From: JAJTFW01 sp964584995
GTDB taxonomy: Bacteria; Bacteroidota; Bacteroidia; AKYH767-A; OLB10
Reading direction: 5' to 3'
Assembly: GCA_964584995.1 (NCBI GenBank)
Contig: CAZPCA010000059.1
Location: forward strand, 1-14,746
DNA: 14,746 nucleotides
Part shown: piece by piece, positions 6,300 through 13,613 of the stretch
Position numbering within the stretch: the first letter of the stretch is position 1
How the letters are laid out: each line of letters begins with the position of its first letter
Translations under genes and position numbers: made by a program
Notes under the pieces: model-generated
What the model was told of the DNA's origin: nothing
Seen by the model: only the letters and a program-made list of their open reading frames with translations
The model's database searches: none

Positions 6300-9200
6300 T
6301 TATTCAAAAAACTGACGGAGTACGTTCACTAGGATGTTCCCGTCGATGGGTTTGCTGATGTGGTCGTTGAGGCCGTTTTTCAAACTGTTTTCACGGTCTC
6401 CTTTCATGGCATTGGCGGTTACTGCAATGACAGGAATACGAGAGTATTGCTCCATCTCACGGATCCTGCGCGTTGTTTCATATCCATCCATGCCGGGCAT
6501 CATCACGTCCATTAGAATGAGATCCATGCCCGTGTGAATACCCAGGTAGTCGATTGCTTCTGGGCCACTGGATACTGCATGGATTTCCATGCCATGTACT
6601 TCCAGCAGAGAGGTGAGGGCGAAAACATTGCGGGCATCGTCGTCTACGATAAGGATGCGTTTACCCATGGCTGAAATATTGCCACTGAGTTGAACCGCAG
6701 CATGGGATTTCCGGTGCTTGTTTTCCTGGAGGTTTTCAAGGAAGCAACGCGTTTCGTCCAGCAGACTATCCGTGGCATGCATTTTCTTGTTGATGTATGA
6801 ACTGGCGAAATCCTTTAGCTGTAGCTTTTCATGGTGCTCAAGCTCTCTGTTGCTGAAAACGATGACCGGAGTATGGAGGTGCTCATGGGAATCTTTTACT
6901 TTTTTCAGCAACTTAAATCCTTCAGTACCTGTTTCGTTCAGGTCTAATATGATGCAATCGTAATGACTTCGCAGGATATTCAGGTCTTGCTCTTCGTATG
7001 CATCCGCCACGGTGGTGTTGATTCCCTCTTCTTCCAGAAGATTGCGGATGGCTTCTCCTTCCATTTTCGAATCTTCGATGAGTAAAACACTGTTTGTGCT
7101 GCTCACCGAGGTTCTGACGGAGTCGAACAGGTTGATCATGTCGGCGGCAGTCGCCGGTTTTTGTAGCCATGTCACCAATGGAAATGTAAGGTCCTGGTCT
7201 GTGGGCTTGGCATTGCTCACAACGTGTACGGGGATGTGATTGATCTGTTTGTTTTCCTTAATTCGTTTAAGTAGGCTCCACCCATTGATGCCCGGAAGGT
7301 ACATGTCAAGGAGTATGGCGTCGGGTTTCGAATTGCAAATGCGGATGAAACCCGTATCTCCACGATGGCATACTTCAGTCTGAAATCCCGCCTTGAGCGC
7401 CATTTTCTCGAGTACGGCTGCGAAGGTTTCGTCGTCTTCGATGATCAGCACCCGTTTGGCCTTAGGCTGTTTGTTAGTGCACTTTTTCCATTCGGGTATA
7501 TTGATGCGGAAGGTGCTTCCTTCTTTTTCAATGCTGCTGACGTGTATGCTTCCGCCCATAAGGTGCATGAGGTCTTTGCTGATACTCAATCCAAGTCCTG
7601 TGCCTCCGTATTGCCTTGAAATGGAACCATCCACCTGCTTGAAGGACTCGAAGATCAGCGATTGCTTCGCTGAAGGAATGCCGATACCGTTATCGATGAC
7701 ACTGAAGTCGATGCCGTTTTGTGGATTGCTTTCCACGCGAAGGATAACTTTACCGCCTTCGGGCGTGAATTTAAAGGCGTTGGAAAGAAGGTTTTTCAAT
7801 ACCTGGGATAAGCGCATGCTGTCTGCATGAACACAAATGCCTGCTTCAGTGGTATTCTGCAACTCAAAATCGATGCCTTTTTCTGCAGGGACTTGTAACA
7901 TGTTATTGTATATCTCCCCACAGAAGTGTTGGAGTTCAATGTCTTCTTTTTGCAAATCGATTTTGCCGGCTTCGATTTTGGACAGATCGAGAATATCGTT
8001 GATGAGGTGCAGCAAGTCATTACCCGACCGGTGTACGATTGAGGCGAATTCAAGTTGTTTGTCACTCATTCCGCCTTCTTTATTCTCTGATAGTAGTCGT
8101 GACAGAATAATGATGCTGTTCAATGGAGTGCGAAGTTCATGGCTCATGTTGGCCAGGAATTCAGATTTGTACTTGCTTGCTTGCTCTAATTGTTCTGCTT
8201 TAAGGCTTATGGCATTTCTTGCTTGCTCCAGTTCATGGTTTTTCGTGGTGATATACGCATTGTTTTCTTCAAGTTGTTCCGTTTTTGTTCTCAGCTCACG
8301 GTTTGTTTTCTCCAGCTCTGCCTTTTTCTGTTCAAGGTGGGTTTGCGATTCCTGAATCTCCTGACTTTGCTGGTTGAGTTTTCGTATGGATTGTTGCAAC
8401 TCCTTATCACGGTTCTCCAGCTGTTTGTTCAGCTTTTGCGAATGGTCCAGCAGCATTTGTAATTGTTGCTCTGCCTGCTTCTGTTCGCTGATGTCGAAGT
8501 ACATGAGTATGTGTCTGCAGATGGTGCCGGCTGAGTCGAAAATGGGTGTAGTACTGATCTGGCTCCAGAATTCATCTTTCTTTTTGGTATAAAAAATGAC
8601 TTCTTCCGAACAGCGTTTACCTCTTTCCATCCGTGTAGTCGTTGAATGAACTTGAGATTGGTCTGTGTTTGCTCCGGATAATAGTGAGAAGGGGTTTTTC
8701 GCTTGGTATTCGTTTTGTTGATAGCCGGAGCTTTCCTCAAAATGCGGATTGGCCCATTCAATATGCATATCCGCATCAAGTATCAGTATGCTGTGTTGAA
8801 TGCTACTGGCTACTGCTGCAAGCAGTTTCTTTTCTTCCAGGTTTTTTTTCAATTCGTTTTCTGTGTCCTTTTGCTGGGTGACATCTTCGGCATAAACCAC
8901 AATGCCGGACACCTTGCCTTCATAGTGAACGGGATTGAACTTTATCTGATAAAATTTTACTTCGTTATCATGCTTGAATTGAATCTCTTTTTTATACGTA
9001 TTGTCCTTCAAAACATATTGGTAGCTGGAGTCCCAGAATTCCTGTTCTACGATGTCCATTTTGTCTTGCAATTGCTCCATCAAATGGATGCGTGTACGCA
9101 AGGTGACCGAAAACCGCTCCTTGAAAAACTGTATGCAGGCATCGTTCATGTGAATGATAACGCCGTGTTGGTCGACTTGCCAGATAGGTTCGTTCAAATT

Positions 9201-9818
9201 GCTGAAAAGGGATTGTAAACTGGCGTTTTTCTCTACGATGGTCTGATTAGAGTTTTTATAAAGTCGGAAAAAGTAATGTACTACGTACACGGTGCTGCTG
9301 ATGCTTAATAAGAGGGAAAGCAAATAGTTGATCTTTTCAGCTTGTGGCGGTAATGGTGAGGACGGAAGAAAAGAGAAATCCATTACGATACCGGTACACA
9401 GTAGTGCAAGTGGTAAAAATGTATACACGAGTGATTGTAATCGTTCTCTTTCTTGAAACAGCAGCAGCGATCCCGCTGCCAGCGGGAAAAAGAAAAACAG
9501 GATTCCGGATTCGCTTCCCTTGATCTCGCTCGCTATAAATATATTGGTATTAGTGGCGAGCATCAGGATGTTTCGCGCAGCCTCGGTATAGCCTTTTCTG
9601 AAGATCACCATGCAGAAGAGGTAGGAGGTAAATGCCAGGAGGTATTGTTGTATTCCATCCTCTAATCCCATCAATGATTCCAGTCCGGTGAAGAAGACCG
9701 ACATGGCCATGGCCGCAATGGTGATGCGGTAAGTGAGTTTCAACCTTCTTTTTTCAAAGTCCGGCAGTTGAACGTCTATGACAGGGTAAAACCAATGACT
9801 GATAATTCCGTAGGACAT
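6300..9818 (-). CDS. Membrane hybrid histidine kinase with two PAS-like domains and three receivers
   Basis: This is a 1172-residue sensor kinase. Residues 30-185 hold about six hydrophobic segments with short loops (e.g. 34-50, 57-73, 104-122, 131-147, 164-184), so sensing is in or close to the membrane, with no large extracellular domain. PAS-like domains follow at about 201-315 and 336-446. The second has WANPHFEESSGY and ends in the typical DISEQKQAEQQL. A Gln/Glu/Lys-rich coiled coil (about 446-550) leads to HisKA with His560 in NMSHELRTPLNS, then HATPase_c (Asn680 in LLSNAFKFT, DNGIGIP 709-715, GGTGLGLSISK 738-748). Three receivers end the protein: REC1 (788-900, Asp838), REC2 (910-1030, Asp959) and REC3 (1053-1171, Asp1104, Lys1156). 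REC1 and REC2 carry Ser instead of Thr at the switch position (VVSNA, VFSN), while REC3 has VTAN. There is no HPt or DNA-binding domain. The kinase is likely to signal to the REC-kinase encoded 43 bp downstream. The stimulus is unknown. Confidence 0.93.
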   Translation of the reverse strand: MSYGIISHWFYPVIDVQLPDFEKRRLKLTYRITIAAMAMSVFFTGLESLMGLEDGIQQYLLAFTSYLFCMVIFRKGYTEAARNILMLATNTNIFIASEIKGSESGILFFFFPLAAGSLLLFQERERLQSLVYTFLPLALLCTGIVMDFSFLPSSPLPPQAEKINYLLSLLLSISSTVYVVHYFFRLYKNSNQTIVEKNASLQSLFSNLNEPIWQVDQHGVIIHMNDACIQFFKERFSVTLRTRIHLMEQLQDKMDIVEQEFWDSSYQYVLKDNTYKKEIQFKHDNEVKFYQIKFNPVHYEGKVSGIVVYAEDVTQQKDTENELKKNLEEKKLLAAVASSIQHSILILDADMHIEWANPHFEESSGYQQNEYQAKNPFSLLSGANTDQSQVHSTTTRMERGKRCSEEVIFYTKKKDEFWSQISTTPIFDSAGTICRHILMYFDISEQKQAEQQLQMLLDHSQKLNKQLENRDKELQQSIRKLNQQSQEIQESQTHLEQKKAELEKTNRELRTKTEQLEENNAYITTKNHELEQARNAISLKAEQLEQASKYKSEFLANMSHELRTPLNSIIILSRLLSENKEGGMSDKQLEFASIVHRSGNDLLHLINDILDLSKIEAGKIDLQKEDIELQHFCGEIYNNMLQVPAEKGIDFELQNTTEAGICVHADSMRLSQVLKNLLSNAFKFTPEGGKVILRVESNPQNGIDFSVIDNGIGIPSAKQSLIFESFKQVDGSISRQYGGTGLGLSISKDLMHLMGGSIHVSSIEKEGSTFRINIPEWKKCTNKQPKAKRVLIIEDDETFAAVLEKMALKAGFQTEVCHRGDTGFIRICNSKPDAILLDMYLPGINGWSLLKRIKENKQINHIPVHVVSNAKPTDQDLTFPLVTWLQKPATAADMINLFDSVRTSVSSTNSVLLIEDSKMEGEAIRNLLEEEGINTTVADAYEEQDLNILRSHYDCIILDLNETGTEGFKLLKKVKDSHEHLHTPVIVFSNRELEHHEKLQLKDFASSYINKKMHATDSLLDETRCFLENLQENKHRKSHAAVQLSGNISAMGKRILIVDDDARNVFALTSLLEVHGMEIHAVSSGPEAIDYLGIHTGMDLILMDVMMPGMDGYETTRRIREMEQYSRIPVIAVTANAMKGDRENSLKNGLNDHISKPIDGNILVNVLRQFFE

Positions 9819-9830
9819 AACATGATTTAG

Positions 9831-9890
9831 TCCGGTTTTTTACGGAATCTACTTGAAAAGGTTAGCCTTTTAAAGTGTTTATCGACCGGA
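9831..9890. repeat. Nested inverted repeats upstream of the hybrid kinase gene
   Basis: The inner repeat (9851-9876) is ACTT-G-AAAAGG-TTAG-CCTTTT-A-AAGT, with ten paired bases per arm broken by one G/A mismatch. An outer 6-bp repeat, TCCGGT (9831-9836) with ACCGGA (9885-9890), encloses it. The inner repeat begins 33 bp upstream of the kinase ATG. It could be a regulator-binding site, an mRNA leader structure or a second terminator for the upstream gene. No convincing TAnnTTTG box was found in this spacer. Confidence 0.45.
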
Positions 9891-9911
9891 TTCGGCAAAG
9901 GGTTAATGTCT

Positions 9912-9955
9912 TGATAATCAGCTATTATGCTTTAGAATAAAGCATTGGATTATCA
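9912..9955 (-). terminator. Two-tier inverted repeat at the end of the TamA-like gene
   Basis: An outer pair, TGATAATC (9912-9919) with GATTATCA (9948-9955), encloses an inner perfect stem, ATGCTTTA-GAA-TAAAGCAT (9927-9945). Reading on the minus strand, the outer arm contains the stop codon of the TamA-like gene (9955-9953), and the structure folds directly after it. This is where a terminator is expected, although the stem is AT-rich and no T run follows. Confidence 0.5.
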
Positions 9956-10783
9956 GAAAGGATACCCTATGCCGAAGTTGAAAGTGATATCTCGGATTTC
10001 ATTGGCTCTCCAGGTCCATCGTTCTCCGGGGTCTTTGGATGGGTCTTTCACCTGTACGGCTCCGTCCAGTCTGAGCACAAAAAAGGTGAAGTCAAAGCGG
10101 AGTCCTAAACCGGCTCCGACGGCGATCTGGTCTGCAAAAGATCTAAGCTTGAAAACGCCATCGTCATTATCGCTCAGGGATCTCCATTGCCAGATATTTC
10201 CGGCATCGACAAAAGCTGCGCCCTTGAATTTTCTGAATATATCAAAGCGGTATTCCACGTTGGAGGTGATTTTGAAATCGCCGAACCTTTCAAAATAATC
10301 CTCTTTCTTATTCGCTCCGGGACCAATTTGCCGGGTACGCCATGCCCTGATATCGTTAGGGCCACCAGCATAGAAGCTTTTTTCAAAAGGGAGGGATAGC
10401 GAGTTGCCGTAAGGAATGCCCATGCCTATGGCTGTTCGATAAACCATGGTGGCATTGAAAAGTCCGACCGGATGATAGACCCTGCAATCGATGTCGGGCC
10501 GAACATATTGCGCAAACTTCACATTGAATAAGGTGCTTGGGTCATTCTTATCTATTTCTTCACCCGATAAGCGCTTTGTCAAGTAAATGCTGTTTCCGGC
10601 AAATTCAAGGTTCGTTCTGAAATAAAGGGAGGGTTTACGGATGCTGAGCTCCTGATTGTTGTACTGATAGCTGACACGACCGTTCACAATGAATTGATCG
10701 GAGTACCCCAATATGATACTCGGATCATTCAGGTCCTTCAATTGTGCTTCGAAAGCCGGGTCCAGATTGACTCTTAAGTTTTT
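9953..10783 (-). CDS. TamA/BamA-like outer membrane assembly protein, C-terminal barrel part (frameshifted)
   Basis: This frame encodes the second half of the beta-barrel of the gene that begins at 12255. It has no proper start. It is open through the region where the N-terminal part hits its stop, with the continuation NLRVNLDPAFEAQLKDLNDPSIILGYSDQF. A TTG at 10741 is the first possible start but has no ribosome site. The sequence has alternating amphipathic strands, the segment FYAGGPNDIRAWRTRQIGPG matching the conserved extracellular loop and barrel-lumen region of Omp85 proteins, the GAAFVDAGNIWQ strand, AVGAGLGLRFDFTFFVLRLDGA, and a terminal Phe in FGIGYPF that fits the BAM-recognised C-terminal signal. 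It is therefore translated only as part of the whole protein. Either the gene is broken or the sequence has lost a base near the A5 run at 10779-10783. Confidence 0.85.
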   Translation of the reverse strand, partial: KNLRVNLDPAFEAQLKDLNDPSIILGYSDQFIVNGRVSYQYNNQELSIRKPSLYFRTNLEFAGNSIYLTKRLSGEEIDKNDPSTLFNVKFAQYVRPDIDCRVYHPVGLFNATMVYRTAIGMGIPYGNSLSLPFEKSFYAGGPNDIRAWRTRQIGPGANKKEDYFERFGDFKITSNVEYRFDIFRKFKGAAFVDAGNIWQWRSLSDNDDGVFKLRSFADQIAVGAGLGLRFDFTFFVLRLDGAVQVKDPSKDPGERWTWRANEIRDITFNFGIGYPF

Positions 10784-12255
10784 GTAGTGAAATAGTAAGA
10801 AAGGTTGAAAAGCTGTCGGAAATATTCGGGCCTGTTTTGTGTATTGAACGCGGCTGAAATAGCTGTGGAGGGATTGTTCACCTTTTTGGGCTTCCTAATG
10901 GTGAATGGCCACAATGCCCTCGGAAAACTGATTGAGATTTCCGGGCCTATCTCATAGGCATTGAAGATGGACAATTGTCGGGTACTCTCATAGGTGGTGT
11001 CCCCGAAGTTCTGTTGTATTTCTAGCCCGCCTTTGATTTTTATCGTCAGTGTTTCTGCACCTTTGAAAATATTTCGGTTTCGGTAGGTCAGGTTGCCGAC
11101 TACACCGAAGTTACCACCACTGTTGGTTCCTTCTGCTTCTAATTTCAATTCCTGTTTGGCCTGAGGTGCGAGTAAAATGAAACACCTGAGGGGAAGTATA
11201 GAATCATGAATAGAAACTGAGGGCAGCGACTCCGTTCGGATATTGATAAAACGAAATACGCCAAGGTCGGAGAGGCGTTTGTAGCTAAGGTCGAGGTCCG
11301 ACTGCGAAAAAAGCGAGTCAGGTCGTATGAAGATGTGTTCGGAAAGATGATTTGCCTTGAAGTAATTGCTCAGTGGTCCTGTCGAGATGAATTTCAATCC
11401 CATCGCAGAAGTGGTATCTTTTTGGATGCCCGTTTGTAAAACAATAGGGTCGTAATCCACTTCCACATAGATGTCGTTGAATTGACTTTTATGGTGAACC
11501 AGTGATCCGGCCTTCATAGCGGCAGTGTCGAGTTTGGAGATTGCAGGACTACTCACCACCATCCAAATGTCCACCATCGAGGCGTTGATGGACGAATCGA
11601 CATTGTAATAGATGTACTGAGAGTTGAAATTGTAAAAACCATGGTTTCTCAGTTGGGCAGTGACCCTGTCGCGTTCGTTTTGTAGCAGGGTGTTGGAGTA
11701 GGTCTTGCCCGGTTTAAGCAGACTATTGTGACCATCCTCCGCAATAATGCCCATCAGGATACTGTCCTGAATAGTATAACGAATGTTCCGTAACGTGTAA
11801 GGAGTGCCGGATTCGATGGTGTAGAGCTGTTTAGCTCGCTTATTGCCGCGGTAGAGGGTGGAGTCAGTGACTTTTACATCGAAATATCCATTGTTCTGGA
11901 AAAGGATTTCTATCTGCTCTCTGGATTTATTGCTCAGGTTGGAATCTAAGATGATCGGCTCTTCTCCTATCGCCGTCTTTACCCAATTCTTGAACTTAGT
12001 CTCTTTTCCTATTGTGGCGAAACGGTAAACACCCAGATGGAACCGGAAGAGTCCCAGGATTTTTTTGTTGGGTTTTTGTTTGAGTATGGCCTGTACGTCT
12101 TCATTCAGTTCAGACCGGTCGGTTTTAATGATATTTTTGTCCAACAGGTACTGCCCGTCAGGTACAATCTTGGTTACCTGGCATCCGCTTCCCACCAGTA
12201 TCAGCAGTGCCAATACAAAAAAATGGCTTTTAAGCTTGCTTCTCAGATAGACCAT
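10774..12255 (-). CDS. TamA/BamA-like lipoprotein, N-terminal POTRA and early barrel part (frameshifted)
   Basis: This 493-residue frame starts with a signal peptide and lipobox (LILVGSGC, Cys25), followed by QVTKIVPDGQYLLDKN, the opening typical of the lipid-anchored Omp85/TamA relatives of Bacteroidota (sometimes called TamL). At least three POTRA-like units are visible: around 115-160 (EILFQNNGYFDVKVTD), 190-235 (VTAQLRNHGFYNF) and 315-365 (DLSYKRLSDLGVFRFINI). The barrel starts near 370, with EAEGTNSGGNFGVVGNLTYRNRNIFKGAE as the usual first strand. The frame stops at TTKT in mid-barrel, and the remaining strands follow in another frame directly downstream. Omp85 proteins insert beta-barrel proteins into the outer membrane or, for TamA, work with TamB. 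No tamB gene is in the window. It diverges from the RNA methyltransferase gene with a 46-bp spacer containing TACTTTTA (minus strand, 12275-12268), a 7/8 match to the -7 consensus. Confidence 0.87.
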   Translation of the reverse strand: MVYLRSKLKSHFFVLALLILVGSGCQVTKIVPDGQYLLDKNIIKTDRSELNEDVQAILKQKPNKKILGLFRFHLGVYRFATIGKETKFKNWVKTAIGEEPIILDSNLSNKSREQIEILFQNNGYFDVKVTDSTLYRGNKRAKQLYTIESGTPYTLRNIRYTIQDSILMGIIAEDGHNSLLKPGKTYSNTLLQNERDRVTAQLRNHGFYNFNSQYIYYNVDSSINASMVDIWMVVSSPAISKLDTAAMKAGSLVHHKSQFNDIYVEVDYDPIVLQTGIQKDTTSAMGLKFISTGPLSNYFKANHLSEHIFIRPDSLFSQSDLDLSYKRLSDLGVFRFINIRTESLPSVSIHDSILPLRCFILLAPQAKQELKLEAEGTNSGGNFGVVGNLTYRNRNIFKGAETLTIKIKGGLEIQQNFGDTTYESTRQLSIFNAYEIGPEISISFPRALWPFTIRKPKKVNNPSTAISAAFNTQNRPEYFRQLFNLSYYFTTKT

Positions 12256-12301
12256 GATTCTGTTCGGTAAAAGTACAATTCGGTCCTGAATCTACTGATC
12301 C

Positions 12302-13096
12302 ATGATTTCAAAAGCTAGAATACGTCAACTGCGTGAACTGCACCATAAAAGTGGAAGGGAAGCTTCTGGACTCTTCATGGTCGAAGGTCCCAAGATGGTA
12401 GCTGAACTTTTGCGTAGTCCCGGTTGGGAAATTGACGAGATTTTGGCTACCGATCGTTACCAGTTGCCCCCTTCGGCAGAGGGGCAAATGCTAACCCAGG
12501 TCTCCGNNNNNNNNNNCGGTCTTATGGTTACGCAAGTTTCCGACGCGGAGTTAGAGCGAATTTCCGCTCTCGTAAAGCCAAACAAGGTAGTAGCTGTTGC
12601 CCGCATGCGGAAACAGAATGTCAAAGCGGTTGTGCCAACTTCCGGACGGCACCTGTTGCTGGACCAGCTCCAGGATCCGGGTAATCTCGGTACAATTTAC
12701 CGTATCGCCGATTGGTTCGGTATAGATTCGATTTTCTGCTCCACGGATACAGCCGATGCCTATAACCCAAAAGTCATACAGGCCACAATGGGAAGTATAT
12801 TCAGGGTCGACTTCCACTATACGTCTCTTGCAGATCTGTTGATTGGTAACCAGGAAGGGGCCCGTTTGCCTGTGTATGCAACCATGATGGAAGGGGAAAA
12901 TCTGTACGGGACAGGCCTGGCGAAGGATGCTTTCGTGATCATGGGCAATGAGGGTAGGGGCATCCAACCCTTACTACTCCCGTTCGTGACCGCTTCGGTA
13001 TCGGTTCCATCGCGTTCAAAAAAAGGAGGAATTCAACCGGAATCGCTCAATGTGGCTGTGGCAACCGGAATTATTTGTGCCGAATGGACGCGGTAA
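12302..13096 (+). CDS. TrmH/SpoU family RNA 2'-O-methyltransferase (interrupted by an assembly gap)
   Basis: The protein is 264 residues as written, probably 252 in reality. It has an N-terminal substrate-binding domain (1-100) with GLFMVEGPKMVAELL and an SPOUT catalytic domain with all three motifs. Motif 1 is DQLQDPGNLGTIYRIADWFG (121-140), including the conserved Arg134. Motif 2 is IMGNEGRGI (213-221), with Asn216 and Glu217. Motif 3 is PESLNVAVATGII (246-258). These form the trefoil knot that binds S-adenosylmethionine and methylates a ribose 2'-OH, in rRNA (RlmB type) or tRNA. The exact target cannot be read from the sequence. Ten Ns at 12507-12516 keep the frame only because the flanks repeat the same codons. 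The ATG at 12302 fits the family's usual N-terminus. The gene converges on apaG with 15 bp between the stops. Confidence 0.9.
   Translation: MISKARIRQLRELHHKSGREASGLFMVEGPKMVAELLRSPGWEIDEILATDRYQLPPSAEGQMLTQVSXXXXGLMVTQVSDAELERISALVKPNKVVAVARMRKQNVKAVVPTSGRHLLLDQLQDPGNLGTIYRIADWFGIDSIFCSTDTADAYNPKVIQATMGSIFRVDFHYTSLADLLIGNQEGARLPVYATMMEGENLYGTGLAKDAFVIMGNEGRGIQPLLLPFVTASVSVPSRSKKGGIQPESLNVAVATGIICAEWTR
12507..12516. other. Scaffold gap of 10 Ns with duplicated flanks
   Basis: Ten Ns join two contig ends. The 19 bases before the gap (12488-12506) and those starting at 12524 agree at 14 positions and encode MLTQVS and MVTQVS. The two ends therefore overlap, and the gap is a placeholder rather than missing sequence. 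Confidence 0.9.
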
Positions 13097-13111
13097 AAAG
13101 CTTAAAAACAG

Positions 13112-13504
13112 TTAGTTGAGCTTGGATGGTACAACCATCTTAAATTCAGGTATTTTGACGAAGAACAACTTTTTGTCATATTGCCTCTCCATCAGATACG
13201 TGCCGTACATCTTACCTATTTCTGTATTCAGGTTACACCCGGAAACATATCGATAGGTTTCTCCGGGTGCAATATGGGGCTGTTCACCGACTACACCTTC
13301 ACCTTCTACCTCACGGCGCGTATTATCGGAGTCCACAATGTACCAATGCCGCCTCTTTAGGCGAATACTTTGGTCACTGTCGTTCTTGATTGTAATGCGA
13401 TAGGCAAATACATAGTGTGACTGTGAAGGATTGCTATGGGTGGGTTGGTAAAACGTTTCCACGCTTACCCGAATTCCTGCTGTTATTTCGGTGAAAATGG
13501 CCAT
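13112..13504 (-). CDS. apaG: ApaG domain protein
   Basis: At 130 residues it is the usual size of ApaG (about 125-130), a single fibronectin-III-like beta-sandwich domain. Recognisable are YVFAYRITIKNDS (31-43), the RRHWYIVDSDN segment, the hallmark VEGEGVVGEQPHIAPGE followed by YRYVSGCNL, and GKMYGTYLM, all in family order. ApaG was named for the apaGH operon and is linked to cobalt resistance and magnesium efflux in Salmonella. Its biochemical role is unsettled, and the same fold occurs in F-box proteins as a binding module. No apaH or ksgA lies next to it here. A good TAnnTTTG promoter is found upstream. It is followed by the convergent RNA methyltransferase gene, and lies in the same direction as the T9SS plug gene, 109 bp downstream of that gene. 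Confidence 0.93.
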   Translation of the reverse strand: MAIFTEITAGIRVSVETFYQPTHSNPSQSHYVFAYRITIKNDSDQSIRLKRRHWYIVDSDNTRREVEGEGVVGEQPHIAPGETYRYVSGCNLNTEIGKMYGTYLMERQYDKKLFFVKIPEFKMVVPSKLN

Positions 13505-13527
13505 TGTATTTCCGTAAGGGTTAAATT

Positions 13528-13559
13528 CAAAAATAGACCGACTTCACAATTTCCCCAAG
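13528..13559 (-). promoter_or_regulatory. Bacteroidota-type promoter for apaG
   Basis: On the minus strand TATTTTTG (13535-13528) is an exact match to the -7 consensus TAnnTTTG. CTTG (13559-13556) lies 20 bases upstream, as a near match to the -33 element TTTG. The start site would fall near 13521-13524, giving a leader of about 17-20 bases before the ATG at 13504. Confidence 0.5.
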
Positions 13560-13613
13560 ACTTTTTGACAAAACAGCTTTTTAACGGGGTAAAGGTGACA
13601 AAAGACTGACCGG

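Noticed and set aside
5123..9818. The kinase pair as the sensor of phenylacetate for the neighbouring cluster
   Set aside because: Only proximity supports it. There is no output regulator, no shared DNA motif was seen, and the genes are convergent.
9953..10741. Independent gene starting at TTG 10741
   Set aside because: The frame is open and homologous upstream of that TTG and encodes the second half of a barrel begun by the upstream frame. It is a fragment, not a separate gene.
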